DNA of 64,000 bases from Arthrobacter crystallopoietes (GTDB taxonomy: Bacteria > Actinomycetota > Actinomycetes > Actinomycetales > Micrococcaceae). Positions 51,905-60,182 of the stretch are shown here, piece by piece. The notes beneath the pieces were generated by a model. The model ran no database searches and was not told the origin of the DNA. It saw only the letters and a list, made by a program, of their open reading frames with translations. The number at the start of each line of letters is the position of its first letter. The first letter of the stretch is position 1. A program made the position numbers and the translations under genes. The stretch is taken from assembly GCF_002849715.1 (NCBI RefSeq), contig NZ_CP018863.1, positions 1,860,001-1,924,000 of the forward strand. The letters are read 5' to 3'.

Positions 51905-52477
51905 CTACGGCAACCGCCCTGGCCTCAACCGTGCAGCCACACCGGCTAGTTCGGGCTGGAGCGGGACCGGGCTGAGCAGCATTGCAGGTCCACGGTTAAG
52001 GAACCCGTCCGATAGCGGCTGGCAGCGCAGGCCTCCTCGTCCGCGCATGGCAGCGTGGGCGCCCGGAGCGAGCATGCGGTCCATCCAAACGCAGGGATGA
52101 GCGTGCCGTCCGCCGCGCAGCTGCACGATTTCGCCACGGGATTCCAAAGCGAATTCCTCGCCGATCAGCGGAGCCAGGTGGGCGCCGCGCAGGACCACGT
52201 TGCGCCGGGCCAGGAGCGGGTCAAACGGCGGAACGCCGAGCTCAGCCGCGATCGCTTCGAGAGATTCGACGGCCATCAGCGTAACAGCAGCATCCATATG
52301 CGCTGCCTTGCCGAAGAACCTGTCGCCCACAATTCCTTTGCCTGCCACTACCTCGACCCGGTCGGGATCCGACGTGGGGACGCTGGCGGCGCCGTCCTTC
52401 GAACGGCCGAAGTAGGCGTGCCCCGAGGACACCAGCAGGTGCAGGATTTCCACTGGGTACCTGTACGTGGTCGTCAT
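51905..52477 (-). CDS. MOSC-domain protein (intact copy 2)
   Basis: The 190-residue protein is a single MOSC domain: VEVVAGKGIVGDRFFG near the start, ARRNVVLRGAHLAPLIGEEF, AHPCVWMDRMLAPG with the conserved Cys, and RGRGGLRCQPLSDGFLNRGP at the end. MOSC domains, named from molybdenum cofactor sulfurase C-termini, bind sulfur or Mo-cofactor; small stand-alone members such as YiiM detoxify N-hydroxylated compounds. A closely similar but truncated copy is at 28358-28927. It converges on the IclR gene. Substrate not known. Confidence 0.87.
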   Translation of the reverse strand: MTTTYRYPVEILHLLVSSGHAYFGRSKDGAASVPTSDPDRVEVVAGKGIVGDRFFGKAAHMDAAVTLMAVESLEAIAAELGVPPFDPLLARRNVVLRGAHLAPLIGEEFALESRGEIVQLRGGRHAHPCVWMDRMLAPGAHAAMRGRGGLRCQPLSDGFLNRGPAMLLSPVPLQPELAGVAARLRPGRLP

Positions 52478-52615
52478 GCCATCACGCTCCCCGCGCTGCC
52501 TTATCCGTCCGTCCGGGCGATCGTACCCGTGCTGCGACGCCGTGCAAAGGAGCTGGACGTGGCTTCAATTGCGAGGGAGCCTCCTGGAGGCGGGCGCGAA
52601 CTGGTGTCGGATCAG

Positions 52616-53368
52616 TCAGACTGGTGCACCACCGAACCCGATCTCGTTGCCGTCCGGGTCGCGGAAGGTCGCCTTGCGGACCCCGTTGTCGTAGGTTTCG
52701 CGCACGGCCGGCTCGAGTCCGCGTTCGGCAATCTGCGAGATGCGGGTGTCAAAGTCGCCGAGGAAGACGGTGTGCATCGCGTGCCCTGCATGCTCGGGTC
52801 GGACCTCGATGAATACATACCGGTGCTCGGCGAGCTCCCACACCGCCTCGGTATCGTTGGGCAGGAATGCTGGCGGGGCTCCCAGAAGCCGCTCATACCA
52901 AACGACGGCTTCTGCGTAGTCGCGGACGGGGATGCCGGCGAACAGGTCTATGTCCGTGGCTTCCTCCTCTGGCGAGTTGGACAACGCTACCTCTCTTTCA
53001 GCTGGCGGGCTGTTGTCGTCGTGGTCTGCACACCAGGCCTTGATGACGGCCTGCAATTCGTCTGCAGCTTCCCTGACTTCCGCACTGTCTTCGAACCGCA
53101 TCACTCGTACCAGCCGTGCGTCACCGGTCAGCCGGGGGTGCTGTCCGCTGATTTCCGCGCCGCGGTGGAACATCAGGCTGACAAACTTTTTGGCCGGGCT
53201 GAAGCTGACGATGTCGCCCTTGAAAGAAAAGGTCGGTGTCTTCCACTTGATCGACTCGGTAACGCGGTCATCAGCAGTCAGGATGAGCTCGCGAGCCAGC
53301 TGCATGGTCTCTTCCAAAGGATGGGCGCGGTCTGCGAACCAGGCGTCGACCTCCGGTCGCTTATTCAA
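52616..53368 (-). CDS. fusion of DUF1801 and VOC (glyoxalase-like) domains
   Basis: I chose TTG 53368, with AGGAG five bases upstream and 19 bases after the previous stop, giving 250 residues. Residues 1-105 are a DUF1801/YdhG-like domain (NKRPEVDAWFADRAHPLEETMQLARELIL, VSLMFHRGAEISG). Residues 135-250 are a VOC fold (IPVRDYAEAVVWYERLLGAPP, ATFRDPDGNEIGF), which often binds small electrophiles or antibiotics. Such fusions are uncommon. Third gene of an ArsR-led operon; possibly stress- or toxin-related. Confidence 0.8.
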   Translation of the reverse strand: MNKRPEVDAWFADRAHPLEETMQLARELILTADDRVTESIKWKTPTFSFKGDIVSFSPAKKFVSLMFHRGAEISGQHPRLTGDARLVRVMRFEDSAEVREAADELQAVIKAWCADHDDNSPPAEREVALSNSPEEEATDIDLFAGIPVRDYAEAVVWYERLLGAPPAFLPNDTEAVWELAEHRYVFIEVRPEHAGHAMHTVFLGDFDTRISQIAERGLEPAVRETYDNGVRKATFRDPDGNEIGFGGAPV

Positions 53369-53387
53369 CTGTGCTCCTGTCCGCCGA

Positions 53388-54368
53388 TCATGCCGAAACG
53401 CTCCGGCCGGTGAACGCCAAGAGCCGTTCCAGGCTTCCGGCCGTCTCCGCCACTGGCTGGGCTGCCGCGAAGCTGCCGCTGGCCCGGACCTGATCGGAGA
53501 TGGTCTCTTCGGCAAGGCGCGTCACGTGGTCGCTAACGACGTCGGAAACATGGATTTCCTGCGCGGTGGCCTTTGCAAAATCCCAGGCGTGCACGAGAAG
53601 TTCCAGATTTACGATGCCCGCCACGACCGTTGCGGGCAGCTCGGCGAAGCCCATGTCGATGGCGCCCTCGGCGCCCCTGCGGGTGAAGGCCTCCAGCGTT
53701 GGCTGGGCGAGACCGGCGATACGTACCTCAGGTGCGGCGTCGGTGCGGTCGGTCGGGTTGGCCCCTAACGCCCCACCGACGCTTTTCAACGATCCGGCCA
53801 GGTGATCCAGCAACTGCCCGATGTTGAAGTTCTGGCACGGGGTGGGCTTGCCGTAGTCCTCGCTACTGATGTTCCGCAGCACGCGGAGCAGCACTGCGAG
53901 CGAGGCGTCGGCTGCGTTGAAGTGATCGATGGGGTCCGGCGCGGCAGCCCAGTCGTCCGGTCCGGCTCCGGTGGCCGATGATGTCTCGGCGGTCAGCCGG
54001 TCAAGGTAGTGGTTCCAGCCTTCGGCGTGGGCCGCGGCTTGTTCATCGGTGAGTCCCTCGTGCTCAAGCCGGAGCGAGGTGCCGTTCTCGTCGGGCTCAA
54101 GTGTGATCGTCACGGTCGATGAGCCGGGTGCAAGATCCATTCCGGATTCCCAGCCCCACGTGAAGACCACCCGCTTGCCGGGCTCGATCTCCTGGAAGGT
54201 TCCGGAGGCGTGGTGGCCCGGGGTGACGGTCCAGCGGTACTCGCCGCCTACCCGCAGGTCCACTCTGGCCGCGACGGTCTGCCAACGGCGCAGCCGCTCC
54301 GGGTCGGTCACAAGGGCGAACGCCTCATCTGCGTTGACGGGCAGGTGGATGGTCTTGTCGAATTTCAT
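53388..54368 (-). CDS. fusion of SRPBCC/AHSA1 and TIGR03086-type DinB-like domains
   Basis: The N-terminal 135 residues are an SRPBCC (AHSA1) domain (IHLPVNADEAFALVTDPERLRRWQ, GTFQEIEPGKRVVFTWGW). The remaining part is a mycothiol-dependent maleylpyruvate-isomerase-like helical domain (NFNIGQLLDHLAGSLKSVGGALG, NLELLVHAWDFAKATAQ) of the TIGR03086 kind. 326 residues. It overlaps the ArsR gene by four bases. AHSA1 genes are often run by adjacent ArsR regulators. A ligand-binding or detoxification role is likely. Confidence 0.85.
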   Translation of the reverse strand: MKFDKTIHLPVNADEAFALVTDPERLRRWQTVAARVDLRVGGEYRWTVTPGHHASGTFQEIEPGKRVVFTWGWESGMDLAPGSSTVTITLEPDENGTSLRLEHEGLTDEQAAAHAEGWNHYLDRLTAETSSATGAGPDDWAAAPDPIDHFNAADASLAVLLRVLRNISSEDYGKPTPCQNFNIGQLLDHLAGSLKSVGGALGANPTDRTDAAPEVRIAGLAQPTLEAFTRRGAEGAIDMGFAELPATVVAGIVNLELLVHAWDFAKATAQEIHVSDVVSDHVTRLAEETISDQVRASGSFAAAQPVAETAGSLERLLAFTGRSVSA

Positions 54369-54697
54369 GGCAATGTCTCTTTTCTGTCCAAGGGTGCTTT
54401 ACCGGCCAAGGCTTCGGCGTCCGAAGCGAGCAGATCCAGTTCGCGGGTCCAGAATTGCTCCACCAGCTCCCGAAGCCGGCCCATGCCTGCTGCATCGAGC
54501 CGATAGAACCTGCTGCGTCCTTCTTTGCGCGCCGTCACCAATCCGGCCCGTTCCAAAGCCAATAGATGTTGCGAAATTGCCGAACGGCTCACCTTGAAAT
54601 GGGCAGTCAGTTCTCCCACCGATTGTTCGCCGCCTGCCAAGAGGTGCAGTAGGCGGCGCCGGCTCGGCTCTGCGGCTATTTCCAACGGATCCATCAT
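54365..54697 (-). CDS. ArsR-family transcriptional regulator
   Basis: The 110-residue winged-helix protein reads AEPSRRRLLHLLAGGEQSVGELTAHFKVSRSAISQHLLALERAGLVTARKEGRSRFYRLD. It lacks the metal-binding Cys motif of ArsR/SmtB, so it probably senses something other than metal. It is the first gene of the operon with the SRPBCC and DUF1801-VOC genes and probably autoregulates it. ATG 54697. Confidence 0.88.
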   Translation of the reverse strand: MMDPLEIAAEPSRRRLLHLLAGGEQSVGELTAHFKVSRSAISQHLLALERAGLVTARKEGRSRFYRLDAAGMGRLRELVEQFWTRELDLLASDAEALAGKAPLDRKETLP

Positions 54698-55147
54698 CGA
54701 ATACGTTAGTCGCCGCTAACGTATCTGGCAAGAGGTAGAAAAGGCGCCTTGGAAAGCATGGTGGCGCGCCCCGTAAAAGGGACGCGCCGCCGTCGTTTAT
54801 TTGGATTGTTCAAATTACATTGCATCGCCACGATGCCGAGTTGCCGCGCAGCGCGTCATCAGCGAAGGATGACAGCGGCCGACGTGGATTGCAGATGGTT
54901 TAGGCAGCGGCGTGCCAGGCCCTTGCTGAGGTCAGTGCGTCGGGCGAGGTCGATGGTGTTCGTCCTTCTACCTGCCTGTTGTTCGGTTTCGAGTGCGCCG
55001 GCGACGCGTTGGACCGCCCACCCGGGAGGAGCGGAACGGCGGTGCGCAAGGGTTCCTTCGGTGGCCGGCATGGGGCTTCCTATCGCGGGGCGGACTTGGT
55101 CGAGGAATGGCTGCCGCACCTGACCGGGGCCAGGCGCGGCAGCGGTA
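54698..55147. other. intergenic stretch
   Basis: A hairpin at 54763-54788 is listed. Between about 54860 and 55120 a minus-strand frame (NTIDLARRTDLSKGLARRCL) looks partly protein-like, perhaps a decayed gene, but has no start or family match. Confidence 0.4.
54763..54788. terminator. hairpin upstream of the ArsR operon
   Basis: GGCGCGCCCC pairs with GGGACGCGCC (one mismatch), loop GTAAAA. It may end transcripts entering from the right. Confidence 0.45.
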
Positions 55148-56611
55148 TCAACGCTGGCCGTTGAGCGTTTGCGGCACGTCGAGCGGGTTGCCGTCCTGGA
55201 GAGCCTCGGGCAGCAGGTGCTGCGGGAAGCCTTGGAAGGCGACGGGACGCAGGAAGCGTTCGATCGCGGCCGTGCCGACCGACGTGGTGCCCGGTGCGGT
55301 GGTGGCCGGGTAGGGGCCGCCGTGCTGCTGCGCGTAGGTCACGGAGACGCCGGTGGACCACTGGTTCCACAGCACGCGTCCCGCCTTGTCGGCCAGCACC
55401 TGCACCAGCTCTGCCACGGGGCAGTCATCCTCAGCTTGGATCGTGGCCGCCAGCTGGCCCTCGAAGGACTGGGCCAGGGGAACGAGCTGGCTTTCGTCGT
55501 CGTACTCAACAACGACGGCGGTGGGCCCGAAGCACTCCGCCTCCAGTTCGCGCGGGGCGGCTAGGACATGCTCGGCGCGGGTCAGCAGCAGCGTGGGCGA
55601 GGGCGGATCGGACAGGGGATCCGGGCCCTGCGCCAGGACGCTGATGTGCTGGTGTGCGGACAGCTGCCGGAGGGATTCCAGGTAGCCGGACTGGATGCGG
55701 TCATTGAGCAACGCCGCGCCTGCGGGCAACGCGGCCGACCGGAGGTACTCGACCATCCCGGAGCCCGCGGGAACGAAGATCGTTCCGGGCTTGGTGCAGA
55801 ACTGTCCGGCGCCGAGGGTGAACGAGGCGACGAACTCCTCGGCGATCCTCGGGCCCCGTGCGGCTGCCGCCTTCTCCGTCACGAAGACGGGGTTGTTGCT
55901 GCCGAGCTCCCCGTAGAACGGGATGGGGTCGGGACGGGAAACCGCAATGTCCATCAGCGCACGTCCGCCCTGGATGGAACCGGTGAAGCTTCCGGCCTTG
56001 ATTCTCGGGTCCCGCAGGGCCGCACTTCCGGCCTCGGTCCCTTCGATCAGGGCGAAGACGCCCTCCGGTGCGCCGGCGGCGCGCAGGCAAGAGACCACGA
56101 TCCGGGCGGTTCGGACAGAGAGCTCGGGGTGGCCGGAATGGGCCTTGAGGATGACGGGATTGCCCGCGGCCAAGGCAGAGGCGGTGTCGCCGCCGGCTAC
56201 CGAGAACGCGAAGGGGAAGTTGCTCGCGGCGAAGACCAGCACCGGGCCGATGGGGCGCTGGGCCCGGCGCAGGTCCGGTCGCGGCGCGCCCATGGGCCAG
56301 TCGGGGTCGGCGTGGTCTATCCGGGCATCAAGGTATCCGCCGTCGCGCAGCACCTCGCCGAAGAGGCGCAGCTGGAAGGTGGTGCGCTTCAGTTCCCCCG
56401 TGAGGCGGCCGTTGGTGAGATTCGTTTCCCGGGCGGCCAGAGGGATGAGCTCCTCGGCCGCTGCATCCAGCGCAGCGGCCACATTGTCAAGGATGTCCGC
56501 CCGTTGCGCCGGGCGCAGGGCGCCCCACGGGCCGGCGGCCTCATGCGCGGCGGCCAGGATGTCTTCCAGCTCGGTGGCGGTCGTGACAGTGGAGGCAGTA
56601 GTTGTGGTCAT
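55148..56611 (-). CDS. aldehyde dehydrogenase, ketoglutarate-semialdehyde type
   Basis: A 487-residue aldehyde dehydrogenase with catalytic Glu235 (FYGELGSNNP) and Cys272 (LGAGQFCTKPG). The FASNFPFAFSVAGGDTASALAAGNPV segment is characteristic of the alpha-ketoglutarate-semialdehyde/fatty aldehyde NADP+ branch. It would oxidise the aldehyde made by the amine oxidase or monooxygenase of the same operon. Last gene of the four-gene operon; 14 bases after the flavin reductase. Confidence 0.9.
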   Translation of the reverse strand: MTTTTASTVTTATELEDILAAAHEAAGPWGALRPAQRADILDNVAAALDAAAEELIPLAARETNLTNGRLTGELKRTTFQLRLFGEVLRDGGYLDARIDHADPDWPMGAPRPDLRRAQRPIGPVLVFAASNFPFAFSVAGGDTASALAAGNPVILKAHSGHPELSVRTARIVVSCLRAAGAPEGVFALIEGTEAGSAALRDPRIKAGSFTGSIQGGRALMDIAVSRPDPIPFYGELGSNNPVFVTEKAAAARGPRIAEEFVASFTLGAGQFCTKPGTIFVPAGSGMVEYLRSAALPAGAALLNDRIQSGYLESLRQLSAHQHISVLAQGPDPLSDPPSPTLLLTRAEHVLAAPRELEAECFGPTAVVVEYDDESQLVPLAQSFEGQLAATIQAEDDCPVAELVQVLADKAGRVLWNQWSTGVSVTYAQQHGGPYPATTAPGTTSVGTAAIERFLRPVAFQGFPQHLLPEALQDGNPLDVPQTLNGQR

Positions 56612-56625
56612 GAATTCTCTCCTTC

Positions 56626-57138
56626 TTAGGCCGCGGCACTCTCACGGAAACCGCCGAGGCGGCCGCCGTGGAAGACGAGGGGTTCGCCGTCGGCTTCCTG
56701 CATCTCCTGGACGCTGGCGACGATCAGCAGATGGTCGCCGCCGTCGAGCTCCTGCTTGATGGTGCAGTCGATCCAGCCGAGGGCGCCGTTGATGTGCGGA
56801 TTTCCGTGCCGGGATTCCTCCCAGTCGATCGCCACGAACTTGTCTTCGGCTTTGCTGGAAAGGGCCTTGCACACCGTCTGCTGGCCGTCGGCGAGCAGGC
56901 TGACGCTGAACGTTCCGGAGCGGGCGATCTTGGGCCAACTGGTGGAGGTCCGGGTGACGCTGAAGGTCACCAGCGCCGGTTCCATGGACAGCGCTTGGAA
57001 CGTGCCTACGATCATGCCGCAGGGCTTGCCGGTCTCCGGGTCGATGGCGCACACGGCAGCGACGCCGGTGGGGAAATGACGCATGACGGAGCGGTAGTGG
57101 TCCGGCGCGATTGCGGGGGAGAGGGTCGCGATGCTCAT
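56626..57138 (-). CDS. flavin reductase, partner of the LLM monooxygenase
   Basis: A 170-residue FMN-binding split-barrel flavin reductase (YRSVMRHFPTGVAAVCAIDPETG, IVGTFQALSMEPALVTFSVT, C-terminal PLVFHGGRLGGF). It supplies reduced FMN, most likely to the LLM monooxygenase at the head of the operon, as NtaB does for NtaA. It is nine bases after the amine oxidase gene. Confidence 0.9.
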   Translation of the reverse strand: MSIATLSPAIAPDHYRSVMRHFPTGVAAVCAIDPETGKPCGMIVGTFQALSMEPALVTFSVTRTSTSWPKIARSGTFSVSLLADGQQTVCKALSSKAEDKFVAIDWEESRHGNPHINGALGWIDCTIKQELDGGDHLLIVASVQEMQEADGEPLVFHGGRLGGFRESAAA

Positions 57139-57147
57139 GGTTCTTCC

Positions 57148-58467
57148 TTAGGTTGCAGGGGTGAGTTGGGCGGAAGCGGTGATGGCGGCGTAGATTTCGC
57201 GGGCGGCGTTGAAGCCGCTTTCGATGGCGCCGTCGATAAAGCAGGGCCAGACGTTGGCGTAGTCTGCGCTGGCGAAATGCAGGGCCCCGGTGTTCTGCTG
57301 CTGGGCCTCGAGGTACTGGGTGAGCTGCCGCGGCTGCTGGATCAGCCAGGTCTCCTGGGAGTATTCGTCGGCCATCCAGTCGTGGCCCGTGGTCTCCAGC
57401 ACCTCCAGATCATCGCGCCATACCTTCAGGGCTTCGCGGACGGCGTCGATGTCGTTGACGTCGAGGCGCGTGGAGTCCGCGCCGAAAGCCACGAGCACGG
57501 CTTCGGTGTCGTTGATGTACTCCGTGCGCACCACGGACAGCGGGTGGTGCTGCGTGGAGTAGGCGAAGAACGGCTTGATGGGGCCGCGGACCCGGATCCA
57601 GGCCTTCACGCCGCGTGAGCCGGTCTTCTCGAGGCTGGGACGGATCTTGCCTTCGGGCAGCGCCGGGGTGATGTCGAGCTGGTGCAGCGTATTCATCGGG
57701 ACCGTGATGACCACCCGGGCGGCCCGGATCGTTTCGCCGGCACCGTAAGTGATCTCGGCGGAATCGGCGTCATGCTCGATCGAGCGGACGGGGGAGCCGA
57801 GCCGGATGTCGGCCCCGGCGTCCTGCGCGATGGCGTTCACCAGGCTGCGGGTGCCGTTGGCGAGGCGGAAGATAGCGGACGCCTCGTGCATCAGGTGCCA
57901 GGATCCGGCCGCTGCGGCGGTCCAGCGCAGCGCGTTGGTGTAGGCGCACTTATCCAGAGGGCCGTTGAAGTGCCCCACCCAGGCGGCCTCGTTGGCGTTG
58001 CGCTCGTCCACGGACAGATCCAGTTCGTCGAGCATCTCCTGCAGGTTGAACTGGTCTACCTCGGCGATTTCCCGCACCTTCAGCGGCTGGTCGGGACGCG
58101 GGATCCACTTCATGGTGTCTTCCAGCAGCCGGGTCATGCCCGGGTCGATGAGCTCCATGAAGTCTTCGAGCGTGCCGTGGCGCACCTCGTCGCCGGCGAG
58201 CCAGAAGGTCTCTTCAGAGCGGGGGCCGCGGGTCACGTCCAGGCCGTAGCGGGTGACCTCGGCCCAGACATGCGGCTGCGTCCAGTGCAGCCAGGTGCCG
58301 CCGATCTCCAGGTCGTGGCCGAGCCGGTGATCCGTCCAGGTGCGGCCGCCGATCCGGTCACGTGCTTCAAGGACGACGACGTTCAGGCCTTTGCGGGTGA
58401 GCTCGCGGGCGGTGATGAGCCCGGCGACTCCGGCGCCGACGACGACGACGTCTGTGGTTTCAGTCAT
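57148..58467 (-). CDS. flavin monoamine oxidase-family protein
   Basis: The 439-residue FAD protein has the N-terminal dinucleotide motif VVVGAGVAGLITARELTRKG and the ARDRIGGRTWTDHRLGHDLEIGGTWLHWTQPH segment of monoamine oxidases, and ends with LHFASADYANVWPCFIDGAIESG. It oxidises an amine to an imine or aldehyde with hydrogen peroxide. Between a monooxygenase and an aldehyde dehydrogenase it fits stepwise oxidation of an amine side chain. Substrate unknown. Confidence 0.9.
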   Translation of the reverse strand: MTETTDVVVVGAGVAGLITARELTRKGLNVVVLEARDRIGGRTWTDHRLGHDLEIGGTWLHWTQPHVWAEVTRYGLDVTRGPRSEETFWLAGDEVRHGTLEDFMELIDPGMTRLLEDTMKWIPRPDQPLKVREIAEVDQFNLQEMLDELDLSVDERNANEAAWVGHFNGPLDKCAYTNALRWTAAAAGSWHLMHEASAIFRLANGTRSLVNAIAQDAGADIRLGSPVRSIEHDADSAEITYGAGETIRAARVVITVPMNTLHQLDITPALPEGKIRPSLEKTGSRGVKAWIRVRGPIKPFFAYSTQHHPLSVVRTEYINDTEAVLVAFGADSTRLDVNDIDAVREALKVWRDDLEVLETTGHDWMADEYSQETWLIQQPRQLTQYLEAQQQNTGALHFASADYANVWPCFIDGAIESGFNAAREIYAAITASAQLTPAT

Positions 58468-58510
58468 GAGGTGCTTCTCCTGCTTGTGTTGTTGTCTTGC
58501 CTGGATCCCG

Positions 58511-59917
58511 CTAGGAAGCGAGGGCGACGGCGGGGGCGTTGCGGTATTCGGTGGCTGCGTGTCCGGGCAGCGTGTACTGGTTCCCGGGGCCGTAGAGCTT
58601 CTCTCGCAGCGTTAGCTGCTGTCCGTCGGAGGCCTGGGCGGGCTCGGCGACGAGGCCTTGGCGGCGCAGTTCGGGCAGCGCGTGCTCGATAAAGCGCTTC
58701 CACCCGTCGGGCTTGGTGGTGTAGCTGAGGTTGATGCCGTCCACGTCGGCCTCGTCGCGCCAGCGCTTGATTTCGGCGGCGACCGTTTCGGGCGAGCCGA
58801 CAATGGTGCTTCCGGTACCGCCGATGCCGAGGAACTCGGCGATGGCACGGGGTGTCCACACCCGGTCCGGGTCGGCCTTGGAGAACATGTCCACAATCGA
58901 CTGGACACCGCGGGTTTTCACGTGCGTAAGCGGGGCGTCGAGATCGGCGGTGGACAGGTCGACCCCGGTCCAGCCGCCGAAGCGGGCCAGCGTCCCTTCA
59001 ACGGTGACGTTATCTAGCGCCTGCCGGTGCAGGACTTCGGCTTCTTCGTCGGTCGGCGCGGCAATGACCGTCAGCAGGACGACGACCTTGATGTCGTACG
59101 GATTCCGACCATTCTCGACGGCGGCCTGCCGGATCTTTTCGACGCTCCGCCGGGCCTGCTGTACCGAGACGGCGTTGATGAACACGACCTCGGCGTGCCG
59201 TCCGGCGAAGGCCATGCCGCGGGGAGAGGCGCCGGCCTGGAACAGCACGGGAGTCCGCTGCGGCGAGGGCTCGCACAGATGCATGCCTGGAACAGAGAAG
59301 TACTTGCCGGAGTGCTTGATGGGGTGGACTCGGGACGGATCGATGAAGGTCGCGCCTTCCTTGTCGCGGACCACGGCGTCGGACTCCCAGGAGCGCTCCC
59401 AGAGCTTGTAGAGCACCTCCATGTATTCCTCGGCCAAGTCATAGCGCTCGTCGTGGTCGAGCTGCTGCCCCGTCCCCAGGTTCTTGGCTGCGGACTCGGA
59501 GTACGAGGTGACGATGTTCCAGCCCACTCGTCCACCGGTCAGGTGGTCGAGGGTGCTGAAGCGCCGTGCCATTAGGTACGGCTGCTCGTAGGAGACGGAA
59601 GACGTGACGCCGAAAGCGAGCTTTTCCGTCACGGCGGCCATCCCGCTGATCAGCAGCATCGGGTCGTTGACGGGGAACTGCGCAGCATCGCGCAATGCCG
59701 CGTCCGGCCGGCCCTCGTAGACGTCGTGGTAGCCGACGGTGTCGGCGAAGAAGATGCCGTCGAAGCCGGCGCCTTCGAGCATCCGGGCGACGTCCTTCCA
59801 GTAGGCCAGATCGGTGTAGCGGTGGCCTTGATCAGCCTCGTCACGCCATGAGCCCGAGGTCAGATGGGCGGGGGCGTTGACGTCAAAGGCGAAGAGGCTC
59901 AGCGGTTCATTCTTCAT
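58511..59917 (-). CDS. LLM-class FMN-dependent monooxygenase, NtaA/SnaA/DszA family
   Basis: A 468-residue luciferase-like monooxygenase with GAGFDGIFFADTVGYHDVY, the family's SVSYEQPYLMARRFSTLDHLTGGRVGWNIVTSYSES block and PVLFQAGASPRG. Relatives cleave C-N or C-S bonds (nitrilotriacetate, dibenzothiophene sulfone) using FMNH2 from a separate reductase. First gene of the operon and directly behind an operator-controlled promoter. The presence of an amine oxidase suggests an N-containing substrate. Confidence 0.92.
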   Translation of the reverse strand: MKNEPLSLFAFDVNAPAHLTSGSWRDEADQGHRYTDLAYWKDVARMLEGAGFDGIFFADTVGYHDVYEGRPDAALRDAAQFPVNDPMLLISGMAAVTEKLAFGVTSSVSYEQPYLMARRFSTLDHLTGGRVGWNIVTSYSESAAKNLGTGQQLDHDERYDLAEEYMEVLYKLWERSWESDAVVRDKEGATFIDPSRVHPIKHSGKYFSVPGMHLCEPSPQRTPVLFQAGASPRGMAFAGRHAEVVFINAVSVQQARRSVEKIRQAAVENGRNPYDIKVVVLLTVIAAPTDEEAEVLHRQALDNVTVEGTLARFGGWTGVDLSTADLDAPLTHVKTRGVQSIVDMFSKADPDRVWTPRAIAEFLGIGGTGSTIVGSPETVAAEIKRWRDEADVDGINLSYTTKPDGWKRFIEHALPELRRQGLVAEPAQASDGQQLTLREKLYGPGNQYTLPGHAATEYRNAPAVALAS

Positions 59918-59961
59918 AGCAGCGTGACTTCCTTGACCGGTGCAAACGGGAAACTGTAGAC

Positions 59962-60014
59962 GTTCAACTTCTGAACGTGGTGTTCAATTTAGTAGTCGCC
60001 TACGTCACTGTCAA
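59962..60014 (-). promoter_or_regulatory. promoter and operator of the monooxygenase operon
   Basis: On the minus strand -35 TTGACA (60009-60014) and -10 TAAATT (59986-59991) are 17 bases apart. Just downstream lie GTTCAACTTCTGAAC (59962-59976) and the overlapping GAACGTGGTGTTC (59973-59985). The divergent promoter carries the same pair of motifs. Confidence 0.7.
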
Positions 60015-60040
60015 GGGTTAAATCCGCGGATAGAAAAAAC

Positions 60041-60095
60041 TTGACGAGCGTGTGAGCCGTGTCATATCTTCGAACGTGGCGTTCAATTACTGAAC
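60041..60095 (+). promoter_or_regulatory. promoter and operator of the MFS gene
   Basis: -35 TTGACG (60041-60046) and -10 TATCTT (60065-60070; CATATC is the alternative) are followed by GAACGTGGCGTTC (60072-60084) and GTTCAATTACTGAAC (60081-60095). Same motifs as in the facing promoter. The downstream IclR regulator is the likely reader. Confidence 0.7.
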
Positions 60096-60182
60096 GTTTT
60101 CAGCGCGAGCAGGGGACTCCCCGAAGCTGCTCCCGGCCGTCATGTTCCTCGCGCCCCCTCAGACAAGACAAGGACATCCACC

